A stretch of 64,000 nucleotides of DNA, taken from NCBI GenBank assembly GCA_963575645.1, contig OY754465.1, positions 29,957,501 through 30,021,500 of the forward strand, given 5' to 3'. The DNA is from Xanthostigma xanthostigma (taxonomy: Eukaryota; Arthropoda; Insecta; Raphidioptera; Raphidiidae). The notes under the pieces are model-generated. The model was not told the DNA's origin and did no database searches. It saw only the letters and a list, made by a program, of their open reading frames with translations. How positions within the stretch are numbered: the stretch's first letter is position 1; every line of letters begins with the position of its first letter. Shown one piece after another: positions 48,781 to 62,879 of the stretch. The position numbers and the translations under genes were made by a program.

Positions 48781-51325
48781 AACTGCATATTTACTATCAT
48801 TTTAACGCATACAAGCAGTTTTTACATGCTTCACGACAATTGCGTGCAAATGAGTCCTTATAGGCAAAATTGCTTTATTTTACAAAGGTAAGTCTATTTA
48901 CACTATAACATTCAGGTTTGGATCATTCTCTCATAAGAAAATTCAAACTGCATATTAACCATTATTTTAACGCATACCTACAAGCAGTTTTTACATGCTT
49001 TATGACAATTAGGGGCAAATGAGTCCTTATAGGCAAAATTGCTTTATTTCATGAAGGTAAGTCTATTTTCACTATAACATTCAGGTTTGGATCATTCTCT
49101 CCTAAGAAAATGCAAACTGCATATTAACTATTATTTTAAAGCATACAAGCAGTTTTTACAAGCTTTATGACAATTAGATGCAAATGAGTCCTTATAGGCA
49201 AAATTGCTTTATTTCATGAGGGTAAGTCTATTTACACTATAACATTCAGGTTTGGATCATTCGCTCATAATAAAATGCAAACTGCATATTTACTATCATT
49301 TTAACGCATACAAGCAGTTTTTACATGCTTTATGACAATTAGGTGCAAATGAGTCCTAATAGGCAAAATTGCTTTATTTTACAAAGGAAAGTTTATTTAC
49401 ACTATAACATTCAGGTTTGGATCATTCTCTCATAAGAAAATGCAAACTGCATATTAACAATTCTTTTAACGCATGCAAGAAGTTTTTACATGCTTTATGA
49501 CAATGAGGGGCAAATGAGTCCTTATAGGCAAAATTGCTTTATTTTATGAAGGTAAGTCTATTTACACTATAACATTCAGGTTTGGATCATTCTCTCATAA
49601 GAAAATGCAAACTGCATATTAACCATTATTTAAACGCAGACAAGCAGTTTTTACATGCTTTACGACAATTAGGTGCAAATGAGTCCTTATAGGCAAAATT
49701 GCTTTATTTTACAAAGGTAAGTCTATTTTCTTTATAACATTCAGGTTTGGATTATTCTCTCATAAGAAAATGCAAATTGCATATTAACCATTATTTTAAC
49801 GCATACAAGCAGTTTTTACATCCTTTATGACAATTAGGGCCAAATGAGTCCTTATAGGCAAAATTGCTTTATTTCATGAAGGTAAGTCTATTTACACTAT
49901 AATATTCAGGTTTGGATCATTCTCTCATAAGAAAATGCAAACTGCATATTAACCATTATTTTAACGCTATAAGCAGTTTTTACATGCTTTATGACAATTA
50001 GGAGCAAATGAGTCCTTATAGGCAAAATTGCTTTATTTTACAAAGGTAAGTCTATTTTCACTATAACATTCAGGTTTGGATCATTCGCTCATAAGAAAAT
50101 GCAAACTGCATATTTACTATCATTTTAACGCATACAAGCAGTTTTTACATGCTTTATGACAATTAGGTGCAAATGAGTCTTTATAGGCAAAATTGCTTTA
50201 TTTCATGAAGGTAAGTCTATTTACACTATAACATTCAGCTTTGGATCATTCTCTCATAAGAAAATGCAAACTGCATATTAACCATTATTTTAACGCATAC
50301 AAGCAGTTTTTACATTCTTTATGACAATTAGGGCCAAATGAGTCCTTATAGGCAAAATTGCTTTATTTCATGAAGGTAAGTCTATTTACACTATAATATT
50401 CAGGTTTGGATCATTCTCTCATAAGAAAATGCAAACTGCATATTAACTATTAGTTTAACGCATACAAGCAGTTTTTACAAGCTTTATGACAATTAGGTGC
50501 AAATGAGTCCTTATAAGCAAAATTGCTTTATTTCATGAGGGTAAGTCTATTTACACTATACAATTCAGGTTTGGATCATTCGCTCATAAGAAAATGCAAA
50601 CTGCATATTAACCATTATTTTAACGCAGACAAGCAGTTTTTACATACTTTACGACAATTAGGTGCAAATGAGTCTTTATAGGCAAAATTGCTTTATTTCA
50701 TGAGGGTAAGTCTATTTATACTATAACATTCAGGTTTGGATCATTCTCTCATAAGAAAATGCAAACTGCATATTTACTATCATTTTAACGCAGACAAGCA
50801 GTTTTTACATGCTTCACGACAATTGCGTGCAAATGAGTCCTTATAGGCAAAATTGTTTTATTTTACAAAGGTAAGTCTATTTACACTATAACATTCAGGT
50901 TTGGATCATTCTCTCATAAGAAAATGCAAACTGCATATTAACCATTATTTTAAAGCATACCTACAAGCAGTTTTTACATGCTTTATGACAATTAGGGGCA
51001 AATGAGTCCTTATAGGCAAAATTGCTTTATTTCATGAAGGTAAGTCTATTTTCACTATAACATTCAGGTTTGGATCATTCTCTCATAAGAAAATGCAAAC
51101 TGCATATTAACTATTATTTTAACGCATACAAGCAGTTTTTACAAGCTTTATGACAATTAGATGCAAATGAGTCCTTATAGGCAAAATTGCTTTATTTCAT
51201 GAGGGTAAGTCTATTTACACTATAACATTCAGGTTTGGATCATTCGCTCATAATAAAATGCAAACTGCATATTTACTATCATTTTAACGCATACAAGCAG
51301 TTTTTACATGCTTTATGACAATTAG
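48781..51325 (+). repeat. Block repeated at 1983 bp (12 monomers plus 3 bases)
   Basis: A rare 4-base gain giving catacctacaagcag occurs at about 48973 and 50956. It is followed in both copies by a tattttcac monomer, agatgcaaatgag, and cgctcataataaaatg (49264 and 51247), all offset by 1983 bp. The intervening monomers differ, so this is a dispersed pair of blocks rather than a clean tandem. Confidence 0.75.
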
Positions 51326-53942
51326 GTGCAAATGAGTCTTTATAGGCAAAATTGCTTTATTTCATGAAGGTAAGTCTATTTACACTATAACATTCAGGTT
51401 TGGATCATTCTCTCATAAGAAAATGCAAACTGCATATTAACCATTATTTTAACGCAGACAAGCAGTTTTTACATGCTTTACGACAATTGCGTGCAAATGA
51501 GTCCTTATAGGCAAAATTGCTTTATTTTACAAAGGTAAGTCTATTTACACTATAACATTCAGGTTTGGATCATTCTCTCATAAGAAAATGCAAACTGCAT
51601 ATTAACCATTATTTTAACGCAGACAAGCAGTTTTTACATGCTTTACGACAATTAGGTGCAAATGAGTCTTTATAGGCAAAATTACTTTATTTCATGAGGG
51701 TAAGTCTATTTACACTCTAACATTCAGGTTTGGATCATTCTCTCATAAGAAAATGCAAACTGCATATTAACCATTATTTTAACGCAGACAAGCAGTTTTT
51801 ACATGCTTCACGACAATTGCGTGCAAATGAGTCCTTATAGGCAAAATTGCTTTATTTTACAAAGGTAAGTCTATTTACACTATAACATTCAGGTTTGGAT
51901 CATTCTCTCATAAGAAAATGCAAACTGCATGTTAACCATTATTTTAACGCAGACAAGAAGTTTTTACATGCTTTATGACAATTACAGGGAAATGAGTCTT
52001 TATAGGCAAAATTGCTTTATTTCATGAAGGTAAGTCTATTTACACTATAACATTCAGGTTTGGATCATTCTCTCATAAGAAAATGCAAACTGCATATTAA
52101 CCATTATTTTAACGCTGACAAGCAGTTTTCACATGCTTTATGACAATTAGGTGCAAATGAGTCCTTATAGGCAAAATTGCTTTATTTCATGAGGGTAAGT
52201 CTATTTACATTATAACATTCAGGTTTGGATCATTCGCTCATAAGAAAATGCAAACTGCATATTTACTATCATTTTAACGCATACAAGCAGTTTTTACATG
52301 CTTTATGACAATTAGGTGCAAATGAGTTTTTATAGGCAAAATTGCTTTATTTCATGAAGGTAAGTCTATTTACACTATAACATTCAGGTTTGGATCATTC
52401 TTTCATAAGAAAATGGAAACTGCATATTAACCATTATTTTAACGCTACAAGCAGTTTTTACATGCTTTATGACAATTAGGGGCAAATGAGTCCTTATAGG
52501 CAAAATTGCCTTATTTCATGAAGGTAAGTCTATTTACACTATAACATTCAGGTTTGGATCATTCTCTCATAAGAAAATGCAAACTGCATATTAACCATTA
52601 TTTTAACGCAGACAAACAGTTTTTACATGCTTCACGACAATTGCGTGCAAATGAGTCCTTATAGGCAAAATTGCTTTATTTTACAAAGGTTAGTTTATTT
52701 ACACTATAACATTCAGGTTTGGATCATTCTTTCATAAGAAAATGCAAACTGTATATTAACCATTATTTAAACGCAGACAAGCAGTTTTTACATGCTTTAC
52801 GACAATTAGGTGCAAATGAGTCTTTATAGGCAAAATTGCTTTATTTCATGAGGGTAAGTCTATTTACACTATAACATTCAGGTTTGGATCATTCTCTCAT
52901 AAGAAAATGCAAACTGCATATTAACCATTATTTTAACGCATACAAGCAGTTTTTACATGCTTTATGACAATTAGGGGCAAATGAGTCCTTATAGGCAAAA
53001 TTGCTTTATTTCATGAGGGTTAGTCTATTTTCACTATAACATTCAGGTTTGGATTATTCTCTCATAAGAAAATGCAAACTGCATATTAACAATTATTTTA
53101 ACGCATGCAAGAAGTTTTTACATGCTTTATGACAATTAGGGGCAAATGAGTCCTTATAGGCAAAATTGCTTTATTTTATGAAGGTAAGTCTATTTACACT
53201 ATAACATTCAGGTTTGGATCATTCTCTCTTAAGAAAATGCGAACTGCATATTAACTATTATTTTAACGCATACAAGCAGTTTTTACAAGCTTTATGACAA
53301 TTAGGTGCAAATGAGTCCTTATAAGCAAAATTGCTTTATTTCATGAGGGTAAGTCTATTTACACTATAACATTCAGGTTTGGATCATTCGCTCATAAGAA
53401 AATGCAAACTGCATATTTACTATCATTTTAACGCATACAAGCAGTTTTTACATGCTTTATGACAATTAGGTGCAAATGAGTCTTTATAGGCAAAATTGCT
53501 TTATTTCATGAAGGTAAGTCTATTTACACTATAACATTCAGGTTTGGATCATTCTCTCATAAGAAAATGCAAACTGCATATTAACCATTATTTTAACGCA
53601 TACAAGCAGTTTTTACATGCTTTATGACAATTAGGGCCAAATGAGTATGGCAAAATTGCTTTATTTTACAAAGGTAAGTCTATTTACACTATAACATTTA
53701 GGTTTGGATCATTCTCTCATAAGAAAATGCAAACTGCATATTAACCATTATTTAAACGCAGACAAGCAGTTTTTACATGCTTTTCGACAATTAGGTGCAA
53801 ATGAGTCCTTATAGGCAAAATTGCTTTATTTTACAAAGGTAAGTCTATTTTCACTATAACATTCATGTTTGGATCATTCTCTCATAAGAAAATGCAAACT
53901 GCATATTAACTATTATTTAAACGCATACAAGCAGTTTTTACA

Positions 53943-56900
53943 AGCTTTATGACAATTAGGTGCAAATGAGTCCTTATAAGCAAAATTGCTTTATTTCATG
54001 AGCGTAAGTCTATTTACACTATACAATTCAGGTTTGGATCATTCGCTCATAAGAAAATGCAAACTGCATATTTAGTATCATTTTAACGCATACAAGCAGT
54101 TTTTACATGCTTTATGACAATTAGGTGCAAATGAGTCTTTATAGGCAAAATTGCTTTATTTCATGAAAGTAAGTCTATTTACACTATAACATTTAGGTTT
54201 GGATCATTCTCTATAAGAAAATGCAAACTGCATATTAACCATTATTTTAACGCATACAAGCAGTTTTTACATGCTTAATGACAATAAGGGCCAAATGAGT
54301 CCTTATAGGCAAAATTGCTTTATTTCATGAAGGTAAGTCTATTTACACTATAATATTCAGGTTTGGATCATTCTCTCATAAGAAAATGCAAACTGCATAT
54401 TAACCATTATTTTAACGCTACAAGCAGTTTTTACATGCTTTATGACAATTAGGGGCAAATCAGTCCTTATAGGCAAAATTGCTTTATATCATGAAGGTAA
54501 GTCTATTTACACTATAACATTCAGGTTTGGATCATTCTCTCATAAGGAAATGCAAACTGCATATTAACCATTATTTTAACGCAGACAAGCAGTTTTTACA
54601 TGCTTCACGACAATTGCGTGCAAATGAGTCCTTATAGGCAAAATTGCTTTATTTTACAAAGGTAAGTTTATTTACACTATAACATTCAGGTTTGGATTAT
54701 TCTCTCATAAGAAAATGCAAACTGCATACTAACCATTATTTTAACGCAGACAAGCAGTTTTTACATACTTTACGACAATTAGGTGCAAATGAGTCTTTAT
54801 AGGCAAAATTGCTTTATTTTACAAAGGTAAGTCTATTTACGCTATAACATTCAGGTTTGGATCATTCTCTCATAAGAAAATGCAAACTGCATATTAACCA
54901 TTATTTTAACGCATACAAGCAGTTTTTACATGCTTTATGACAATTAGGTGCAAATGAGTCCTTATAGGCAAAATTGCTTTATTTCATGAGGGTAAGTCTA
55001 TTTACACTATAACATTCAGGTTTGGATCATTCGCTCATAAGAAAATGCAAACTGCATATTTACTATCATTTTAACGCATACAAGCAGTTTTTACATGCTT
55101 TATGACAATTAGGTGCAAATGAGTCTTTATAGGCAAAATTGCTTTATTTCATGAAGGTAAGTCTATTTACACTATAACATTCAGGTTTGGATCATTCTCT
55201 CATAAGAAAATGCAAACTGCATATTAACCATTATTTTAACGCATACAAGCAATTTTTACATGCTTTATGACAATTAGGGGCAAATGAGTCCTTATAGGCA
55301 AAATTGCTTTTTTATAAAGGTAAGTCTATTTACACTATAATATTCAGGTTTGGATCATTCTCTCATAAGAAAATGCAAACTGCATATTAACCATTATTTT
55401 AACGCTACAAGCAGTTTTTACATGCTTTATGACAATTAGGTGCAAATGAGTCCTTATAGGCAAAATTGCTTTATTTTACAAAGGTAAGTCTATTTTCACT
55501 ATAACATTCAGGTTTGGATCATTCTCTCATAAGAAAATGCAAACTGCATATTTACTATCATTTTAACGCAGACAAGCAGTTTTTACATGCTTCACGACAA
55601 TTGCGTGCAAATGAGTCCTTATAGGCAAAATTGCTTTATTTTACAAAGGTAAGTCTATTTACACTATAACATTCAGGTTTGGATCATTCTCTCATAAGAA
55701 AATGCAAACTGCATATTAACCATTATTTTAACGCATACAAGCAGTTTTTACATGCTTTATGACAATTAGGTGCAAATGAGTCCTTATAGGCAAAATTGCT
55801 TTATTTCATGAGGGTAAGTCTATTTACACTATAACATTCAGGTTTGGATCATTCGCTCATAAGAAAATGCAAACTGCATATTTACTATCATTTTAACGCA
55901 TACAAGCAGTTTTTACATGCTTTATGACAATTAGGTGCAAATGAGTCTTTATAGGCAAAATTGCTTTATTTCATGAAGGTAAGTCTATTTACACTATAAC
56001 ATTCAGGTTTGGATCATTCTCTCATAAGAAAATGCAAACTGCATATTAACCATTATTTTAACGCATACAAGCAATTTTTACATGCTTTATGACAATTAGG
56101 GGCAAATGAGTCCTTATAGGCAAAATTGCTTTATTTTACAAAGGTAAGTCTATTTTCACTATAACATTCAGGTTTGGATCATTCTCTCATAAGAAAATGC
56201 AAACTGCATATTAACTATTATTTTAACGCATACAAGCAGTTTTTACAAGCTTTATGACAATTAGGTGCAAATGAGTCCTTATAGGCAAAATTGCTTTATT
56301 TCATGAGGGTAAGTCTATTTACACTATAAAATTCAGGTTTGGATCATTCGCTCATAAGAAAATGCAAACTGCATATTTACTATCATTTTAACGCATACAA
56401 GCAGTTTTTACATGCTTTATGACAATTAGGTGCAAATGAGTCTTTATAGGCAAAATTGCTTTATTTCATGAAGGTAAGTCTATTTACACTATAACATTCA
56501 GGTTTGGATCATTCTCTCATAAGAAAATGCAAACTGCATATTAACCATTATTTTAACGCAGACAAGCAGTTTTTACATACTTTACGACAATTAGGTGCAA
56601 ATGAGTCTTTATAGGCAAAATTGCTTTATTTCATGAGGGTAAGTCTATTTACACTATAACATTCAGGTTTGGATCATTCTCTCATAAGAAAATGCAAACT
56701 GCATATTAACCATTATTTTAACGCAGACAAGCAGTTTTTACATGCTTCACGACAATTGCGTGCAAATGAGTCCTTATAGGCAAAATTGCTTTATTTTACA
56801 AAGGTTAGTTTATTTACACTATAACATTCAGGTTTGGATCATTCTCTCATAAGAAAATGCAAACTTCATATTAACCATTATTTAAACGCAGACAAGCAGT

Positions 56901-57091
56901 TTTTACATGCTTTACGACAATTAGGTGCAAATGAGTCTTTATAGGCAAAATTGCTTTATTTCATGAGGGTAAGTCTATTTACACTATACACATTCAGGTT
57001 TGGATCATTATCTCATAAGAAAATGCAAACTGCATATTAACCATTATTTTAACGCATACAAGCAGTTTTTACATGCTTTATGACAATTAGG
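53943..57091 (+). repeat. 3131-bp tandem duplication, copy 1 (19 monomers)
   Basis: Nearly identical to 57074-60222. The private markers gagcgtaagtc with ctatacaattc (54001 and 57132), atttagtatcat, attctctataag, taatgacaataagggcc, aaatcagtcc, ctcataaggaaatg, gcatactaacc, gcttttttataaagg, actataaaattc, aaacttcatatt, ctatacacattc and cattatctcat (57010 and 60141) all share an offset of 3131 bp. The only difference noticed is tttacgctata (copy 1, near 54839) against tttacactata. Confidence 0.92.
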
Positions 57092-60000
57092 TGCAAATGA
57101 GTCCTTATAAGCAAAATTGCTTTATTTCATGAGCGTAAGTCTATTTACACTATACAATTCAGGTTTGGATCATTCGCTCATAAGAAAATGCAAACTGCAT
57201 ATTTAGTATCATTTTAACGCATACAAGCAGTTTTTACATGCTTTATGACAATTAGGTGCAAATGAGTCTTTATAGGCAAAATTGCTTTATTTCATGAAAG
57301 TAAGTCTATTTACACTATAACATTTAGGTTTGGATCATTCTCTATAAGAAAATGCAAACTGCATATTAACCATTATTTTAACGCATACAAGCAGTTTTTA
57401 CATGCTTAATGACAATAAGGGCCAAATGAGTCCTTATAGGCAAAATTGCTTTATTTCATGAAGGTAAGTCTATTTACACTATAATATTCAGGTTTGGATC
57501 ATTCTCTCATAAGAAAATGCAAACTGCATATTAACCATTATTTTAACGCTACAAGCAGTTTTTACATGCTTTATGACAATTAGGGGCAAATCAGTCCTTA
57601 TAGGCAAAATTGCTTTATATCATGAAGGTAAGTCTATTTACACTATAACATTCAGGTTTGGATCATTCTCTCATAAGGAAATGCAAACTGCATATTAACC
57701 ATTATTTTAACGCAGACAAGCAGTTTTTACATGCTTCACGACAATTGCGTGCAAATGAGTCCTTATAGGCAAAATTGCTTTATTTTACAAAGGTAAGTTT
57801 ATTTACACTATAACATTCAGGTTTGGATTATTCTCTCATAAGAAAATGCAAACTGCATACTAACCATTATTTTAACGCAGACAAGCAGTTTTTACATACT
57901 TTACGACAATTAGGTGCAAATGAGTCTTTATAGGCAAAATTGCTTTATTTTACAAAGGTAAGTCTATTTACACTATAACATTCAGGTTTGGATCATTCTC
58001 TCATAAGAAAATGCAAACTGCATATTAACCATTATTTTAACGCATACAAGCAGTTTTTACATGCTTTATGACAATTAGGTGCAAATGAGTCCTTATAGGC
58101 AAAATTGCTTTATTTCATGAGGGTAAGTCTATTTACACTATAACATTCAGGTTTGGATCATTCGCTCATAAGAAAATGCAAACTGCATATTTACTATCAT
58201 TTTAACGCATACAAGCAGTTTTTACATGCTTTATGACAATTAGGTGCAAATGAGTCTTTATAGGCAAAATTGCTTTATTTCATGAAGGTAAGTCTATTTA
58301 CACTATAACATTCAGGTTTGGATCATTCTCTCATAAGAAAATGCAAACTGCATATTAACCATTATTTTAACGCATACAAGCAATTTTTACATGCTTTATG
58401 ACAATTAGGGGCAAATGAGTCCTTATAGGCAAAATTGCTTTTTTATAAAGGTAAGTCTATTTACACTATAATATTCAGGTTTGGATCATTCTCTCATAAG
58501 AAAATGCAAACTGCATATTAACCATTATTTTAACGCTACAAGCAGTTTTTACATGCTTTATGACAATTAGGTGCAAATGAGTCCTTATAGGCAAAATTGC
58601 TTTATTTTACAAAGGTAAGTCTATTTTCACTATAACATTCAGGTTTGGATCATTCTCTCATAAGAAAATGCAAACTGCATATTTACTATCATTTTAACGC
58701 AGACAAGCAGTTTTTACATGCTTCACGACAATTGCGTGCAAATGAGTCCTTATAGGCAAAATTGCTTTATTTTACAAAGGTAAGTCTATTTACACTATAA
58801 CATTCAGGTTTGGATCATTCTCTCATAAGAAAATGCAAACTGCATATTAACCATTATTTTAACGCATACAAGCAGTTTTTACATGCTTTATGACAATTAG
58901 GTGCAAATGAGTCCTTATAGGCAAAATTGCTTTATTTCATGAGGGTAAGTCTATTTACACTATAACATTCAGGTTTGGATCATTCGCTCATAAGAAAATG
59001 CAAACTGCATATTTACTATCATTTTAACGCATACAAGCAGTTTTTACATGCTTTATGACAATTAGGTGCAAATGAGTCTTTATAGGCAAAATTGCTTTAT
59101 TTCATGAAGGTAAGTCTATTTACACTATAACATTCAGGTTTGGATCATTCTCTCATAAGAAAATGCAAACTGCATATTAACCATTATTTTAACGCATACA
59201 AGCAATTTTTACATGCTTTATGACAATTAGGGGCAAATGAGTCCTTATAGGCAAAATTGCTTTATTTTACAAAGGTAAGTCTATTTTCACTATAACATTC
59301 AGGTTTGGATCATTCTCTCATAAGAAAATGCAAACTGCATATTAACTATTATTTTAACGCATACAAGCAGTTTTTACAAGCTTTATGACAATTAGGTGCA
59401 AATGAGTCCTTATAGGCAAAATTGCTTTATTTCATGAGGGTAAGTCTATTTACACTATAAAATTCAGGTTTGGATCATTCGCTCATAAGAAAATGCAAAC
59501 TGCATATTTACTATCATTTTAACGCATACAAGCAGTTTTTACATGCTTTATGACAATTAGGTGCAAATGAGTCTTTATAGGCAAAATTGCTTTATTTCAT
59601 GAAGGTAAGTCTATTTACACTATAACATTCAGGTTTGGATCATTCTCTCATAAGAAAATGCAAACTGCATATTAACCATTATTTTAACGCAGACAAGCAG
59701 TTTTTACATACTTTACGACAATTAGGTGCAAATGAGTCTTTATAGGCAAAATTGCTTTATTTCATGAGGGTAAGTCTATTTACACTATAACATTCAGGTT
59801 TGGATCATTCTCTCATAAGAAAATGCAAACTGCATATTAACCATTATTTTAACGCAGACAAGCAGTTTTTACATGCTTCACGACAATTGCGTGCAAATGA
59901 GTCCTTATAGGCAAAATTGCTTTATTTTACAAAGGTTAGTTTATTTACACTATAACATTCAGGTTTGGATCATTCTCTCATAAGAAAATGCAAACTTCAT

Positions 60001-60222
60001 ATTAACCATTATTTAAACGCAGACAAGCAGTTTTTACATGCTTTACGACAATTAGGTGCAAATGAGTCTTTATAGGCAAAATTGCTTTATTTCATGAGGG
60101 TAAGTCTATTTACACTATACACATTCAGGTTTGGATCATTATCTCATAAGAAAATGCAAACTGCATATTAACCATTATTTTAACGCATACAAGCAGTTTT
60201 TACATGCTTTATGACAATTAGG
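57092..60222 (+). repeat. 3131-bp tandem duplication, copy 2
   Basis: Second copy of the 19-monomer block. The deletions in copy 1 (attctctataag and gcttttttataaagg) are present here at the same relative places, so they predate the duplication. The match ends near 60222 where ggtgc becomes ggggc. A length of 3131 instead of 3135 reflects net small indels within the block. Confidence 0.92.
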
Positions 60223-62879
60223 GGCAAATGAGTCCTTATAGGCAAAATTGCTTTATTTCATGAGGGTAAGTCTATTTACACTATAACATTCAGGTTTGGA
60301 TCATTCGCTCATAAGAAAATGCAAACTGCATATTTACTATCATTTTAACGCATACAAGCAGTTTTTACATGCTTTATGACAATTAGGTGCAAATGAGTCT
60401 TTATAGGCAAAATTGCTTTATTTCATGAGGGTTAGTCTATTTACACTATAACATTCAGGTTTGGATCATTCTCTCATAAGAAAATGCAAACTGCATATTA
60501 ACCATTATTTTAACGCAGACAAGCAGTTTTTACATGCTTTACGACAATTGCGTGCAAATGAGTCCTTATAGGCAAAATTGCTTTATTTTACAAAGGTAAG
60601 TTTATTTACACTATAACATTCAGGTTTGGATCATTCTCTCATAAAAAAATGCAAACTGCATATTAACCATTATTTTAACGCAGACAAGCAGTTTTTACAT
60701 ACTTTACGACAATTAGGTGCAAATGAGCCTTTATAGGCAAAATTGCTTTATTTCATGAGGGTTAGTCTATTTACACTATAACATTCAGGTTTGGATCATT
60801 CTCTCATAAGAAAATGCAAACTGCATATTAACCATTATTTTAACGCAGACAAGCAGTTTTTACATGCTTCACGACAATTGCGTGCAAATGAGTCCTTATA
60901 GGCAAAATTGCTTTATTTTACAAAGGTAAGTTTATTTACACTATAACATTCAGGTTTGGATCATTCTCTCATAAGAAAATGCAAATTTCATATTAACCAT
61001 TATTTTAACGCATACAATCAGTTTTTACATGCTTTATGACAATAAGGGCCAAATGAGTCCTTATAGGCAAAATTGCTTTAATTCATGAAGGTAAGTCTAT
61101 TTACACTATAATATTCAGGTTTGGATCATTCTCTCATAAGAAAATGCAAACTGCATATTAACCATTATTTTAACGCATACAAGCAGTTTTTACATGCTTT
61201 ATGACAATTAGGGGCAAATGAGTCCTTATAGGCAAAATTGCTTTATATCTGGAAGGTAAGTCTATTTACACTATAACATTCAGGTTTGGATCATTCTCTC
61301 ATAAGAAAATGCAAACTGCATATTAACCATTATTTTAACGCAGACAAGCAGTTTTTACATGCTTCACGACAATTGCGTGCAAATGAGTCCTTATAGGCAA
61401 AATTGCTTTATTTCATGAGGGTAAGTCTATTTACACTATAAAATTCAGGTTTGGATCATTCGCTCATAAGAAAATGCAAACTGCATATTTACTATCATTT
61501 TAACGCATACAAGCAGTTTTTACATGCTTTATGACAATTAGGTGCAAATGAGTCTTTATAGGCAAAATTGCTTTATTTCATGAAGGTAAGTCTATTTACA
61601 CTATAACATTCAGGTTTGGATCATTCTCTCATAAGAAAATGCAAACTGCATATTAACCATTATTTTAACGCAGACAAGCAGTTTTTACATACTTTACGAC
61701 AATTAGGTGCAAATGAGTCTTTATAGGCAAAATTGCTTTATTTCATGAGGGTAAGTCTATTTACACTATAACATTCAGGTTTGGATCATTCTCTCATAAG
61801 AAAATGCAAACTGCATATTTACTATCATTTTAACGCAGACAAGCAGTTTTTACATGCTTCACGACAATTGCGTGCAAATGAGTCCTTATAGGCAAAATTG
61901 CTTTATTTTACTTAGGTAAGTCTATTTACACTATAACATTCAGGTTTGGATCATTCTCTCATAAGAAAATGCAAACTGCATATTAACCATTATTTTAACG
62001 CATACAAGCAGTTTTTACATGCTTTATGACAATTAGGGGCAAATGAGTCCTTATAGGCAAAATTGCTTTATTTTATGAAGGTAAGTCTATTTACACTATA
62101 ACATTCAGGTTTGGATCATTCTCTCTTAAGAAAATGCAAACTGCATGTTAACCATTATTTAAACTTAGACAAGCAGTTTTTACATGCTTTACGACAATTA
62201 GGTGCAAATGAGTCCTTATAGGCAAAATTGCTTTATTTTACAAAGGTAAGTCTATTTTCTTTATAACATTCAGGTTTGGATCATTCTCTCATAAGAAAAT
62301 GCGAACTGCATATTAACTATTATTTTAACGCATACAAGCAGTTTTTACAAGCTTTATGACAATGAGGTGCAAATGAGTCCTTATAAGCAAAATTGCTTTA
62401 TTTCATGAGGGTAAGTCTATTTACACTATAACATTCAGGTTTGGATCATTCGCTCATAAGAAAATGCAAACTGCATATTTACTATCATTTTAACGCATAC
62501 AAGCAGTTTTTCCATGCTTTACGACAATTAGGTGCAAATGAGTCCTTATAGGCAAAATTGCTTTATTTTACAAAGGTAAGTCTATTTTTTTTATAACATT
62601 CAGGTTTGGATCATTCTCTCATAAGAAAATGCAAACTGCATATTAACTATTATTTTAACGCAGACAAGCAGTTTTTACATGCTTTACGACAATTAGGTGC
62701 AAATGAGTCCTTATAGGCAAAATTGCTTTATTTTACAAAGGTAAGTCTATTTTCACTATAACATTCAGGTTTGGATCATTCTCTCATAAGAAAATGCAAA
62801 CTGCATATTAACTATTATTTTAACGCATACAAGCAGTTTTTACAAGCTTTATGACAATTGGGTGCAAATGAGTCCTTAT

